A stretch of DNA of 64,000 bases. It comes from Marinilabilia salmonicolor. Its GTDB lineage: Bacteria; Bacteroidota; Bacteroidia; Bacteroidales; Marinilabiliaceae. The stretch covers positions 55,069-119,068 of the forward strand of contig NZ_PVTS01000017.1 in the NCBI RefSeq assembly GCF_003003035.1. Reading direction: 5' to 3'. Shown piece by piece: positions 7,752 through 17,216 of this stretch. The notes below the pieces were generated by a model that saw only the letters and a list, made by a program, of their open reading frames with translations, was not told the DNA's origin and did not search any database. Position 1 is the first letter of the stretch, and the number at the start of each line of letters is the position of its first letter. Made by a program: the position numbers and the translations under genes.

Positions 7752-7800
7752 AAAAAAAAGTCCACCGGATTCTACTTCCGATGGACACATTTCTTTTATT
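7752..7800 (-). terminator. clpB terminator, probably bidirectional
   Basis: Stem GTCCACCGGA (7760-7769) / TCCGATGGAC (7777-7786) with one wobble pair. On the minus strand it is followed by TTTTTTTTG, a strong U-tract for clpB. On the plus strand the tail ACATTTCTTTTATTTTT could also stop transcription coming from the STAS gene. Confidence 0.8.
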
Positions 7801-7809
7801 TTTCGTTGC

Positions 7810-10395
7810 CTAATTGGTAAATTCCAGATTGCCATCCTTAAAATCAACGCGAATTGGCCGCTCCTTATCCACCTCATCTGCCAATAGCTTTTTCGACAGA
7901 TCATTCAGAACAAACCTTTGAAGTGCCCGTTTTATCGGTCGGGCACCAAACAGTGGATCATACCCCACCTCTGCCAGGTGATCAATGGCAGCATCGCTCA
8001 TCTCAATGGATACATCCTGTGTTTTCAGGAGACGGGATATTTGCTCAAACTGTAACTTGACAATTTCACGTATCTCTTCTTTTGACAATGGAGAGAAGGT
8101 TATGATATCATCTATTCTGTTGAGAAACTCCGGACGGATGGTCTGTTTCAAAAGTGCCATCACCTCCTGACGGGTTTTCTCTACAACTTCTCCTGAAAAG
8201 CCGGAAGCCCCCGCCTCTTCAAAATTCTTTTGAATCAGATGAGACCCCACATTGGAGGTCATGATGATGATGGTATTCTTAAAATCAGCATGGCGTCCCT
8301 TATTGTCTGTCAGACGCCCGTCGTCCAGCACCTGCAGCAGAATATTAAAGACATCCGGATGTGCCTTCTCAATCTCATCAAGCAAAACCACCGAATAGGG
8401 CTTTCGCCTGACAGCCTCTGTTAGCTGGCCTCCTTCATCGTACCCCACATATCCCGGAGGAGCTCCGATAAGCCTTGAAACAGAGTGACGCTCCTGGTAT
8501 TCAGACATATCAATACGAGTCATCAAATCTTCATCATCAAACAGAAATTCGGCTAGCGCACGAGCAAGCTCCGTCTTACCTACTCCGGTAGTCCCCAAAA
8601 AGATAAACGAACCTATTGGGCGACGAACATCCTGAAGCCCGGCACGGCTTCGTCTGACAGCATCAGCAACGGCTGCAATAGCCTCGTCCTGACCAACAAC
8701 CCGCTTGTGCAGTTGATCTTCCAGCTTAAGTAACTTCTGGCGCTCACTCTGAAGCATGCGGGTCACAGGGATACCTGTCCATCGACTCACAATCTGGGCC
8801 ACATCTTCGGCATCCACCTCTTCCTTGATCATCGCACTCTGCGACTGCCGCTCAGCCAGCTGAAGCTGCAACTTTTCAATGGTTTCGTTGGCCTCTTTTA
8901 TTCTTCCGTAGCGCAACTCAGCGACCTTTTCGTAAAGCCCTTCCCGTTCCGCACGATCAGCTTCAAACTTATACTGCTCTATGGCCTCCTTGTTTTTCTG
9001 AATTTGTTCAATGATGCCTTTTTCCTCTTCCCACCTGGCTCTCAATCCGTTTCGCTCTTCCTTCAGATTGGAGATCTCCTCACTCAGCTCATTGACTTTT
9101 TTCTTGTCTCCTTCTCTACGAATAGCCTCTCTCTCAATCTCCAGTTGTTTAATCCGGCGTTCGATCTCATCAATTTCTTCCGGAACTGAGTTCATCTCAA
9201 GTCTAAGCTTCGAAGCAGCTTCATCAATCAAATCAATGGCCTTATCGGGAAGGAATCTGTCAGAAATATATCGTTTAGACAGTTCAGCCGCAGAAATAAT
9301 GGCTTCATCCTTAATCCTTACCCTATGGTGTGTCTCATACCGCTCTTTAAGCCCGCGCAAAATAGATATGGCTGAGGCCAGATCAGGCTCATCCACCATC
9401 ACAATCTGGAAACGACGCTCCAAAGCTTTATCCTTCTCAAAATATTTCTGATACTCTCCAAGTGTGGTTGCTCCGATGGCCCTGAGCTCTCCTCTGGCCA
9501 GTGCTGGTTTAAGAATATTGGCAGCATCCATGGCACCTTCACTTTTTCCGGCCCCTACCAGGGTGTGAATTTCATCGATGAAAAGCACAATTTCCCCGTT
9601 ACTGCCAACCACTTCCTTAACAACCGCCTTAAGACGTTCCTCAAATTCCCCTTTATATTTGGCACCTGCAACAAGGGCTCCCATATCCAGAGAAAAGATT
9701 CTCTTACTCTTCAGGTTTTCGGGCACATCTCCATTGATAATACGGTGAGCCAGACCTTCTGCGATAGCTGTTTTTCCTACACCGGGTTCCCCAATCAAAA
9801 TGGGATTATTTTTGGTTCGTCTTGATAAAATCTGAAGAATGCGACGGATCTCATCATCCCGACCAATGACAGGATCCAGCTTTCCACTCCTGGCCTGCTC
9901 GTTCAGGTCAATAGCAAAGCGTCCCAGAGCATTAAAGGCATCCTCCGCCGACTGACTTTCCACTTTGCTGCCTTTACGCAACTCCTCAATTGCCTGCTTC
10001 AGCCCTTTTTCCGTCACTCCGGCATCTTTCATCATTTTGGAAACCTGATCTCCGCTCTTGAGAATCCCCAGCAACATATGTTCAATACTGGCAAACTGAT
10101 CCCCCATCTCCTTGGAAAAGGTCACCGCTTTTTGCAGACTTTCATTGGCTTCACGACTTAAATAAGGGTCGCCACCACTCACCTTGGGGTACGATTCTAT
10201 CATCTTATCCAACACCGGAGTAAGCTGTCCCACCCCCATTTTATTAAACAGAAATCGTGTAATATTCTCTTCAACTTCAAGCAAACCCTTAAGCAGATGC
10301 CCGTTTTCTATTGCCTGATGTTGATAACCACCAGCAATTTGAAAGGCCTGTTGAATGGCCTCCTGTGCTTTTATAGTAAATTGATTCAGATTCAT
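7810..10395 (-). CDS. clpB: ATP-dependent chaperone ClpB (Hsp104-type disaggregase)
   Basis: A hexameric cytoplasmic disaggregase that threads aggregated proteins together with DnaK/DnaJ. The 861 residues match the usual length. Order: N-terminal Clp repeats (1-145), first AAA+ with Walker A GEPGVGKT (202-209) and FIDEIHTL, a long coiled-coil middle domain (about 400-525) rich in Glu/Lys/Arg, second AAA+ with GTTGVGKTELARAL and LLDEIEKAH, and the D2-small domain ending FKDGNLEFTN. It lacks a ClpP-binding IGF/L loop, consistent with a chaperone and not a protease subunit. It is monocistronic. Expression is usually heat-inducible, but no known heat-shock operator was recognised upstream. Confidence 0.98.
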   Translation of the reverse strand: MNLNQFTIKAQEAIQQAFQIAGGYQHQAIENGHLLKGLLEVEENITRFLFNKMGVGQLTPVLDKMIESYPKVSGGDPYLSREANESLQKAVTFSKEMGDQFASIEHMLLGILKSGDQVSKMMKDAGVTEKGLKQAIEELRKGSKVESQSAEDAFNALGRFAIDLNEQARSGKLDPVIGRDDEIRRILQILSRRTKNNPILIGEPGVGKTAIAEGLAHRIINGDVPENLKSKRIFSLDMGALVAGAKYKGEFEERLKAVVKEVVGSNGEIVLFIDEIHTLVGAGKSEGAMDAANILKPALARGELRAIGATTLGEYQKYFEKDKALERRFQIVMVDEPDLASAISILRGLKERYETHHRVRIKDEAIISAAELSKRYISDRFLPDKAIDLIDEAASKLRLEMNSVPEEIDEIERRIKQLEIEREAIRREGDKKKVNELSEEISNLKEERNGLRARWEEEKGIIEQIQKNKEAIEQYKFEADRAEREGLYEKVAELRYGRIKEANETIEKLQLQLAERQSQSAMIKEEVDAEDVAQIVSRWTGIPVTRMLQSERQKLLKLEDQLHKRVVGQDEAIAAVADAVRRSRAGLQDVRRPIGSFIFLGTTGVGKTELARALAEFLFDDEDLMTRIDMSEYQERHSVSRLIGAPPGYVGYDEGGQLTEAVRRKPYSVVLLDEIEKAHPDVFNILLQVLDDGRLTDNKGRHADFKNTIIIMTSNVGSHLIQKNFEEAGASGFSGEVVEKTRQEVMALLKQTIRPEFLNRIDDIITFSPLSKEEIREIVKLQFEQISRLLKTQDVSIEMSDAAIDHLAEVGYDPLFGARPIKRALQRFVLNDLSKKLLADEVDKERPIRVDFKDGNLEFTN

Positions 10396-10670
10396 ATCTT
10401 TTGGTTTTATTATTCAAAAACAGAATGTGCTCTTAACAATCTTATGATTTTACGTTAGTCGATAAGCCCACTTTTCAGGAGGACTGACTCATTGATTCCT
10501 TCGATCTTCTCTTCATAAAAAAATTCTTCTGCTTAGCCTCTTTCAAGCACCCTGCCACACACAATAATGCGTCATTTTGGCATAAAAAAGCATTATTTGT
10601 GCGTCATTTTTTCAGCTACAGGATTTCTATCTAGCGTGTTTCTCTCATAAGACAGTTTCTCTCATAAGAC
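10396..10670. other. clpB leader region with short repeats
   Basis: No gene. It contains TGCGTCATTTT twice (10567 and 10601), a possible stem AATAATGC/GCATTATT (10563-10597), and two perfect tandem copies of the 17-mer GTTTCTCTCATAAGACA (10638-10671). The clpB promoter should lie here, but no TAnnTTTG box faces the gene. Confidence 0.4.
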
Positions 10671-10860
10671 AGTTAAGATGTAAACAGGCTGAAAAGCCTG
10701 AGAGCATTAACTCAGTTAAATCAGCGCGTTGCCCCGGGTTTTGACCCCCTCATTATTGGTCGCGATGCGACCAATAATGAGGGGGGAGGAATTTTTACAA
10801 TTTCCCTGGGGCGTTGCCCCGGGCTATTGCTCTCAGGTCGTTGGCCTGTCACAGAGTAGT
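10671..10860. repeat. Palindromic intergenic repeat block (copy 2 of 2)
   Basis: The centre is a palindrome at 10745-10785 with 19-nt arms beginning CCCCCTCATTATTGG around the loop GAT. It is nearly identical to the palindrome at 6264-6300. On the left, ATGTAAACAGGCTGAAAAGC is the inverted form of a phrase at 6350-6376. On the right, GGGGCGTTGCCCCGGGC is a direct copy of one near 6326. The parts are shuffled and inverted between the two loci, as in compound REP arrays. Confidence 0.7.
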
Positions 10861-10976
10861 TTTGAGAAGGAAAAAATTATGGGTCATCACTCTGGTCAAA
10901 AACACAATTTAAAATGATTAAAAAATTCCTATTTTAGTGAAAGCAAAAACAAGGCTGTTTCTCAAAGCTGAAACTA

Positions 10977-12911
10977 ATGACAATAACATTCACACAATAT
11001 ATTCTTACTAAAATACAACATTTAAAACGGGATTTCAGAAATTTATTTTTCTTCGGAGTTACCCTGTTCCTGCTGTTGCCTCCGGCCATTAACATTCAGG
11101 CTCAAACATCGGACACACTAACGATTATCCGAAACGACACCATCATACAATTTGTACAACCCAATACCCGGGAGACTCCCTTGCAAGGCAAAACCATAGA
11201 GGACATCCTGAAGAACTACTCCGACAGAAATATTTTCAGTCGAAAATTGCATGAGTGGCTGGTAAAAAGCAGCATTGAAGACACAAAATCAGAAAGAAAC
11301 ACTGACTATCAGGAAAACGCCGACTACCGTGGCAAATCAATTAACCACATCGATGTCAGACACATTGAACCCTTTGGCGGTTCGGTGGAAGACACGGTTT
11401 CGGTTGCCGACTCCTGGATTGCAAGGGTAGGTAACAAATTAAGGTTTGAAACCGCATCGGGAGTTATTTTAAAGACCATAACATTCAAAGAGGGACAAAC
11501 CATATCGGGCACCGACATCACAGACAGTGAACGTCTGCTGCGTTCGTTTTCCTTCATCAACGATGTAAGAATTATTGTCTGGCCCAACCCTGGAAATCCG
11601 GAAACGGTAAACATAAGCATATACGTACAAGACAGATACCCGCATGCAATTTCACTGGGCCTGACCGATCAAAATCCATCCTTTACACTGATCAATAAAA
11701 ACCTTTTCGGACGCGGTTTCTATTTATCGCATACATTGGTAACACCCACCATCGACCTATCAACCTGGGGATTCAGGGAAACCTTTGGAGCAGAGAACAT
11801 CTTTGGAGAATATCTGGATTTTGAGATAGATTACGCTCATATCGAAAATCTGGAAATGGTAAGTGGAATTTTGAAAAAGGATTTTGTTCTCCCGGAAATT
11901 AAGTATGCGGGAGAAATATCCCTAAACAGGTCATTCATCAATCCTAAAATAAATGAATACCCTGCAATAGAATGGACTCCCCCGTTGGACTACCGTCGCA
12001 AAAACTTTTATATCGGTCGGTCGTTCCTGATGAACAATCCGGACTCACCGGTTCGTTCAAACATCTATATCCTTGGACGCCATCTGGACATAGAGTTATT
12101 TGATGCTCCACCTGCCTCTCCGCTCTTTTCAGGCGGAAAATTCTATTATGGTGGTCTGGCATTCTCACGCCGCGCTTACTACAAAAATAATTTGATTTAT
12201 TCTTTTGGCCGAACTGAAGATGTTCCTCACGGAATGCTTGCAGGATTATCGTATGGATACCATGAAGCCACCGATGCAGCCCGCCATTTTCTGGCACTTC
12301 ATTACAGCTCCGGACGTGCCCTGATACCTTCCAAAGGCTATCTTTACCTGAGTGGGGATATTGGTTCCTTTTTTCAAAAAGGAGACCCGGAACAAGGTTA
12401 TCTTAAACTCTCGGGGGAATACATCACCCCCCTGATTAATGTCGGACAGAGCAAAATGAGAAGCTTTATGGAGATCCAGTATGTTACAGGCCTGCACCGA
12501 AAGCAAGGTGATTATTTATCCATCGACGAAAACGTCAAAGGATTACACCGGTTTGAATACCGAAACACCATCAGGGGATCGGAAAAAACAGTGTTAAAAA
12601 CAGAACAAGTATTTTTCAGCCCGATGGAGCCCCTGGGATTCAAATTTGCTTTCTTCACATTTTTCGACATGGCTTTTCTCAGAGAAAACGATGACCAACC
12701 GCTGCTCAGCCACACACCCTATTTTAGTTTTGGCGCAGGATTAAGAATACGGAACGACAACCTGGTTTTCAACACCCTTCAAATAAGGCTCTCCATCATG
12801 CCAAGAGTTCCCGAAGGAGAACTACCATTCAGTTTCAGAACCAGTGGTGAATCTGTAAAAAACTTCAGAGATTTTGTCCCGGCACAACCGGGGAGTCCGG
12901 TTTTTTATTAA
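10977..12911 (+). CDS. BamA/TamA-like (Omp85) outer membrane protein with a POTRA-like domain
   Basis: A 644-residue outer membrane protein. A hydrophobic segment at about 22-40 ends in AQ and acts as signal peptide. Residues about 115-215 look like one POTRA domain (INHIDVRHIEPFG ... GVILKTITFKEGQ ... TDSERLLRSFSFINDVRI), followed by YVQDRYPHAISLGL and a beta-rich barrel to the C-terminus. The sequence ends in VFY, an aromatic end as in many barrels. Omp85 proteins insert or translocate other proteins; the client is unknown. The long N-terminus before the signal (MTITFTQYILTKIQHLKRDF) may mean the true start is downstream, but no better ATG exists. The gene stands alone; the next gene follows after 282 bp that include a repeat. 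Confidence 0.72.
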   Translation: MTITFTQYILTKIQHLKRDFRNLFFFGVTLFLLLPPAINIQAQTSDTLTIIRNDTIIQFVQPNTRETPLQGKTIEDILKNYSDRNIFSRKLHEWLVKSSIEDTKSERNTDYQENADYRGKSINHIDVRHIEPFGGSVEDTVSVADSWIARVGNKLRFETASGVILKTITFKEGQTISGTDITDSERLLRSFSFINDVRIIVWPNPGNPETVNISIYVQDRYPHAISLGLTDQNPSFTLINKNLFGRGFYLSHTLVTPTIDLSTWGFRETFGAENIFGEYLDFEIDYAHIENLEMVSGILKKDFVLPEIKYAGEISLNRSFINPKINEYPAIEWTPPLDYRRKNFYIGRSFLMNNPDSPVRSNIYILGRHLDIELFDAPPASPLFSGGKFYYGGLAFSRRAYYKNNLIYSFGRTEDVPHGMLAGLSYGYHEATDAARHFLALHYSSGRALIPSKGYLYLSGDIGSFFQKGDPEQGYLKLSGEYITPLINVGQSKMRSFMEIQYVTGLHRKQGDYLSIDENVKGLHRFEYRNTIRGSEKTVLKTEQVFFSPMEPLGFKFAFFTFFDMAFLRENDDQPLLSHTPYFSFGAGLRIRNDNLVFNTLQIRLSIMPRVPEGELPFSFRTSGESVKNFRDFVPAQPGSPVFY

Positions 12912-13017
12912 AACGAATGAAACGAGCATGGCAAAGGTTGCCTCAAAAGAATATGTATAAGTTATTGCATGCGAGTTCCATCCGACCTTGAAAAATTAAT
13001 TTTATACGGATGAAACC
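12912..13017 (-). repeat. Family-2 intergenic repeat (about 100 bp), inverted copy
   Basis: Read on the minus strand it runs TTTCATCCGTATAAAATTAA, then AAGGTCGGATGGAACTCGCA, then TTATACATATTC, then GCCATGCTCGTTTCATTCGT. The same order occurs at 28963-29063 and, shorter, at 29088-29162, 28720-28800 and 18851-18918. It has no coding capacity. It follows directly on the stop codon of the outer membrane protein gene. Confidence 0.7.
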
Positions 13018-13141
13018 CGGGGCATAATAACTCCGTATAAAATATTCCAACAGCACTTTCTGAAAAACTAAAACGCAATTCTTAATTAACACCACAAAAA
13101 ATTATTTTGGACTAAAAGCGTTATTTATCTGAATTTTTAAA

Positions 13142-13149
13142 TAACTTTG
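13142..13149 (+). promoter_or_regulatory. Candidate -7 box for the small secreted protein and ABC transporter
   Basis: TAACTTTG matches TAnnTTTG, 44 nt before ATG 13194. No matching TTG at the expected spacing was found. Confidence 0.42.
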
Positions 13150-13193
13150 GGTAAAGACAATTGAGGGCCATAATCTTATCTAAGCTTTAATTC

Positions 13194-13628
13194 ATGAAAT
13201 CGAATAGAACAATAACATTTTTTCTGGCAGTTATTTTTTCGGTATTCTTCACCTCCGGAACCAATTCTCAGCCAACAGAAAAAATCTATGCCGACTGTTT
13301 TCTGGAGATTCAGAACGGGTTTGTTCATAACAGCCAACCCATGAAAGCACTTCTGACAGGATCGGAAGTTGCCGAATTCAGAACTACTTTATTCGAAGGG
13401 AACATATACCGGATTGCCACCTGTTCACCGACAGATAAAAAAATCTGGTTTTCGGTTTATGATACAAACAATAATATTTTGTTTTCCAGCACACATCAAA
13501 ACTTCTCTTCTTCCTGGGACTTTAAAATGGAAGGAAATATGGAGTGCGTTATTGAAGCAGGGCTGATGCCGGGCAGCGGTGATTCGGGGCTGGCTCTTGT
13601 GCTCATAGGCTTCAAAAATGCTCAATAA
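13194..13628 (+). CDS. Small secreted protein of unknown function upstream of ABC transporter
   Basis: A 144-residue protein that I do not recognise. Residues 1-26 are a clear signal peptide (KSNR, a hydrophobic stretch, cleavage near TNSQ). The mature part of about 118 residues is probably beta-rich, with two Cys (near 35 and 82) and one more late Cys (ECVIEAG). The C-terminus GDSGLALVLIGFKNAQ is hydrophobic. It ends 35 nt before the ABC transporter on the same strand and shares its candidate promoter, so it may be a periplasmic accessory of that transporter. This is inferred from position only. Confidence 0.7.
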   Translation: MKSNRTITFFLAVIFSVFFTSGTNSQPTEKIYADCFLEIQNGFVHNSQPMKALLTGSEVAEFRTTLFEGNIYRIATCSPTDKKIWFSVYDTNNNILFSSTHQNFSSSWDFKMEGNMECVIEAGLMPGSGDSGLALVLIGFKNAQ

Positions 13629-13663
13629 ATCAATTTTCGAAAGAGAGAATCTGAATAAATACC

Positions 13664-16600
13664 ATGAGTGAAGGTATTTTAAAAGCATTAATGCAACTTT
13701 TTGCTTTAGTGGCAGCTCCGGAGCAGGATGCCACTTCGGGAAGAAAAGTTGTGCAAAATTATCTCTCCTTACAACTCAACCGGCAGCTCATCGAAGAGTA
13801 CCTTCAGCTTTTCGATAATCACAGAAGTGCCTACCGCGAAAAAACAAAAGAAAAAAACCGGATCCCTAAGCTTTATGCTGCAAGTTCTGTCAAAGTTCTT
13901 CGAATTGCCACAGCAATCAACGAGGAACTTACTCACTACCAAAAAGTCATCGTTGTTATTCAGTTGCTGGAATTTCTCAATTCTGGCAAGCGAGCCATGT
14001 CTGAGATGGAGTATGAGTTTGCCGAAACGGTTGCCGAAACATTCAACATCGACCGGGATGAGTTTCTATCCATTCACCATTTCATTGGAATTTCTGAGAA
14101 AGAACCCGAAGAGAATCATCTGATTGTTGGTGGGGAGAAAAAAAGAGCACGCGAGGAAAAGTACATTTACCGGGAGTTTTTAAACACAGAGATTTTTGTT
14201 CTTTATGTAAGTTCCGTCTCGCTTTGTCTCCTCAAAACCAACGAAAGCACCGAACTGACCATAAACGGGCAGGTACTTCTTCCCCACCACATCCATTTTT
14301 TAAGACCCGGGGGATCAATACGTTACAAACATGGAACTCCGGTAACCTTTAGTGATATTGCCACGCATTTCAACTACAAAGCAAATGAGTCTCCCATCGT
14401 TTTTGATGTAAGAGACATCTCATTCAGCTTCGACACCAAAAGAAATGCAGGACTTCACCCACTTAGTTTTACCAGCCACTCAGGACAGCTGGTAGGCATT
14501 ATGGGAGATTCGGGAGCCGGGAAAAGCACATTAATCAATGTGCTTACCGGGATTTATCTTCCATCATCGGGGGAGATTCTCATGAATGGGATTGATCTCC
14601 ACCTTTTTCCAGAAAAAGTAAACGGACTGATTGGTTATGTGGCGCAGGACGACCTGCTGATTGAGGATTTATCGGTCTATCAGAACCTCTACTACAATGC
14701 CAGACTCTGTTTTGACCATCTCAGTGAAGAACAGATTACTGAAAAAGTAATTCAGCTGCTCAGGTCACTTGGGCTTTATGAAATCAGAAACATGAAGGTA
14801 GGCTCCCCGCTGAACAAAAAAATCAGTGGAGGGCAGCGAAAACGGCTGAATATTGCACTTGAACTGATTCGCGAACCCTCGGTACTTTTCCTGGATGAAC
14901 CAACCTCCGGCTTATCATCAAGAGATTCGGAGAATATTATGGATCTGCTCAAGGATCTGGCAGTTAAAGGAAAACTGATTTTCGTTGTTATTCATCAGCC
15001 CTCTTCCGAAATATACAAGATGTTTAACCAGCTTCTTGTTTTGGACACCGGAGGATACCTGATCTACAACGGCGATCCCGTCGGAGCCATCAACTACTTT
15101 AAATCATGCATCAATCACGCCAACCGGGATGAGAGTGAATGTCCCGTCTGTGGAAATGTAAACCCCGAGCAAATACTAAGCATCATTAACTCGAGTGTGC
15201 TGGACGAATACGGAACGCCCACTCCGGCAAGAAAAACCTCACCTGTTGAATGGTTTCAGCTGTTTAAAAAGCAATTCCCTTCCAGCAGGGAGCGAAAAGA
15301 GAAAAGATTGCCTCTCCCTGAAATAAACTTCAGTATTCCGGGTAGAACAGGGCAGTTTGGTATCTTTTTTATGCGCGATTTAAAGTCCAAACTTGCCAAT
15401 GCTCAATACATATTGATCAACGTTCTGGAGATGCCTGTTTTGGCACTCATCCTGGCAAGTTTACTCTATTACTTTCAACCCGAATCTTCTTCAGAACCCT
15501 CTTACCTGCTTTACAAAAACCCGAACATGATTACCTACCTCATCATTTCGGTAATCATCTCCATATTTGTGGGTTTAACTGTAAGCGCGGAAGAAATTAT
15601 CAGTGATAAAAAAATTCTTAAACGGGAAGCCTTCCTGAATTTAAGCCGTTTGAGCTACTTATTCTCAAAAGTCTTTCTCCTGGCCATTTTATCGGCCATC
15701 CAAACGGCCATATTTACCTTTATCGGAAACAGCATTCTGGAAATACAAAATATGTTTTGGCCATTCTGGCTTGTGTTGTTTACCTCTGCCATTTTTGCCA
15801 ATCTGTTGGGGTTAATCATATCGGACAGTCTTAAAAAAACCGTAAACATCTATATCCTGATCCCTTTCCTGATCATCCCCCAGCTTATTCTAAGCGGTGT
15901 TTTTGTATCCTATGACCGTTTAAATCCCCATTTCTCTTCGGTATCCGAAATCCCCTGGTACGGAGAAACGATTACCGCACGCTGGGCTTTTGAGGCAATG
16001 GCGGTTCATCAGTTTACCCACAACGACTATCAAAAAGAATTCTTTGTTTTCGACAAATTAAAAAGTAAGGCCAACTACTATAAAGATTACTGGGTTCCTG
16101 CTTTTAGAAATGAGCTGACACGCCTTAAAAATAGTGAAAAGGAAAAAAAAACACGCAACATCCTGGAGTTGCTGGAGAATGAAAGCAGAAAAGCGGCAGC
16201 AGAACTACCGGACGACAAAAACATTACCCCACCTGTTTACAAAAAGGCCGTTTCTATTGATAATTACCTAAATGAAGCAAAACAATTTACATCCGAGGTA
16301 CAAAAATTCTACGTGGCCTTATACAACGAGGCAGACAGAAGACATGAGGAACAACGTCGAAACCTGATTGAGCAACATCCGGAAGAAGGCAATATATTCC
16401 TGACCACTTTAAAAAACCAACACCACAATGAAGGACTCGAGCGATTCGTAAGAGGGACAGACGATTTCTTTTCCAAACGAATCATCCGGCAAAACAATTC
16501 ATTCATTCAGAAGTTTGATGCCATTTACCAGGATCCTGATTACCCCTTTGTCAAAGCGCACTTTCTGGCTCCATACAAAAACATCGGAAGCTACAAAATG

Positions 16601-16729
16601 CCAACCCTATGGGTAAACATACTGGTAATGTGGGGAATGAACATCCTGCTTTTCATTTTTCTGTACAGCCAGCTCCTGAAAAAATTTATATCAGGAAGCA
16701 AAAAAGCATTACCCCGAAAAAAACAATAG
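13664..16729 (+). CDS. ABCG-like half-transporter with extra N-terminal helical domain
   Basis: A 1021-residue inner membrane ABC protein with the ATPase before the permease (ABCG/ABC-2 layout). Residues 1-190 form a helical region that resembles TerB-like domains, followed by a short beta stretch (190-240, FHA-like in feel, unproven). The ATPase shows Walker A GDSGAGKST (from G281), signature ISGGQRKRL (I387), Walker B FLDEPTSGLS (D411, E412) and the switch His in VVIHQPSSE. A CPVC pair (C493, C496) may bind zinc. Six membrane helices lie around 575-770 and one at the C-terminus; between them is a large hydrophilic, helical region (about 790-980). The substrate is unknown. The stop codon lies in a small hairpin that faces siaC. 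Confidence 0.85.
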   Translation: MSEGILKALMQLFALVAAPEQDATSGRKVVQNYLSLQLNRQLIEEYLQLFDNHRSAYREKTKEKNRIPKLYAASSVKVLRIATAINEELTHYQKVIVVIQLLEFLNSGKRAMSEMEYEFAETVAETFNIDRDEFLSIHHFIGISEKEPEENHLIVGGEKKRAREEKYIYREFLNTEIFVLYVSSVSLCLLKTNESTELTINGQVLLPHHIHFLRPGGSIRYKHGTPVTFSDIATHFNYKANESPIVFDVRDISFSFDTKRNAGLHPLSFTSHSGQLVGIMGDSGAGKSTLINVLTGIYLPSSGEILMNGIDLHLFPEKVNGLIGYVAQDDLLIEDLSVYQNLYYNARLCFDHLSEEQITEKVIQLLRSLGLYEIRNMKVGSPLNKKISGGQRKRLNIALELIREPSVLFLDEPTSGLSSRDSENIMDLLKDLAVKGKLIFVVIHQPSSEIYKMFNQLLVLDTGGYLIYNGDPVGAINYFKSCINHANRDESECPVCGNVNPEQILSIINSSVLDEYGTPTPARKTSPVEWFQLFKKQFPSSRERKEKRLPLPEINFSIPGRTGQFGIFFMRDLKSKLANAQYILINVLEMPVLALILASLLYYFQPESSSEPSYLLYKNPNMITYLIISVIISIFVGLTVSAEEIISDKKILKREAFLNLSRLSYLFSKVFLLAILSAIQTAIFTFIGNSILEIQNMFWPFWLVLFTSAIFANLLGLIISDSLKKTVNIYILIPFLIIPQLILSGVFVSYDRLNPHFSSVSEIPWYGETITARWAFEAMAVHQFTHNDYQKEFFVFDKLKSKANYYKDYWVPAFRNELTRLKNSEKEKKTRNILELLENESRKAAAELPDDKNITPPVYKKAVSIDNYLNEAKQFTSEVQKFYVALYNEADRRHEEQRRNLIEQHPEEGNIFLTTLKNQHHNEGLERFVRGTDDFFSKRIIRQNNSFIQKFDAIYQDPDYPFVKAHFLAPYKNIGSYKMPTLWVNILVMWGMNILLFIFLYSQLLKKFISGSKKALPRKKQ

Positions 16730-16755
16730 GTAATCCCCGCTTCGGAATTACCTAT
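16726..16755. terminator. Weak hairpin between convergent ABC transporter and siaC
   Basis: ATAGGTAAT (16726-16734) / ATTACCTAT (16747-16755) with a GC-rich loop. It overlaps the TAG stop of the transporter gene. No U-tract follows on the plus strand, so terminator function is uncertain. Confidence 0.35.
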
Positions 16756-16816
16756 AATCAGCCCGAGCACCTCAGACTGTATAATTTCAATTAAAAAGAG
16801 CATCCATTTCCCGGAT

Positions 16817-17197
16817 TTACTCTTCCATTTCAATCATTTTAAAAGGAAGATTAATGATGGACTGGTAGTCTTCACCTGCCTCAAACATATCTTCATCGTC
16901 TTCTTCGTAGTACCAGTTTACCTGAACTTTAAACCCCTTCTTAAACAACAATTCCAGTTTCTTGAAGATATCCAGAATGCACTTTGAAGAACTGGTATTG
17001 AAGTATTCCAATTGAATATTGATAATCGTATTGTCTTTGGGATCATCACCATACTCATCAATCCAATCAATCAGCGGTTTATAAAACTCTACTGAATTCT
17101 CGGGAATTGACCGGCCCTTGATCTCAACCACACCTTTCTCCCCGTCTAGCTTAACGTAGGGAGTTTTGGGTGTATCTTCACGGATAATTGTTTCCAT
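16817..17197 (-). CDS. siaC: SiaC family regulatory phosphoprotein (DUF1987)
   Basis: A 126-residue soluble protein of the DUF1987/SiaC family. In Pseudomonas aeruginosa, SiaC is phosphorylated by the kinase SiaB, dephosphorylated by the phosphatase SiaA, and in its free form activates the diguanylate cyclase SiaD. Family landmarks are IREDTPKTPYVKLD, GVVEIKGRSIPENS and the phospho-site region LEYFNTSSSKCILDI, where the Thr/Ser cluster is at about 68-71. The acidic C-terminus EDDEDMFEAGEDYQSI is typical. It lies 19 nt after siaB and must be co-transcribed with it. Neither SiaA nor SiaD is in the window, so the output here is unknown. Confidence 0.9.
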   Translation of the reverse strand: METIIREDTPKTPYVKLDGEKGVVEIKGRSIPENSVEFYKPLIDWIDEYGDDPKDNTIINIQLEYFNTSSSKCILDIFKKLELLFKKGFKVQVNWYYEEDDEDMFEAGEDYQSIINLPFKMIEMEE

Positions 17198-17216
17198 AAT
17201 GGCAATTATATCTTTA

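Noticed and set aside
9011..9451. Plus-strand frame of 146 codons inside clpB
   Set aside because: Serine/leucine-rich antisense shadow of the ClpB coiled-coil region.
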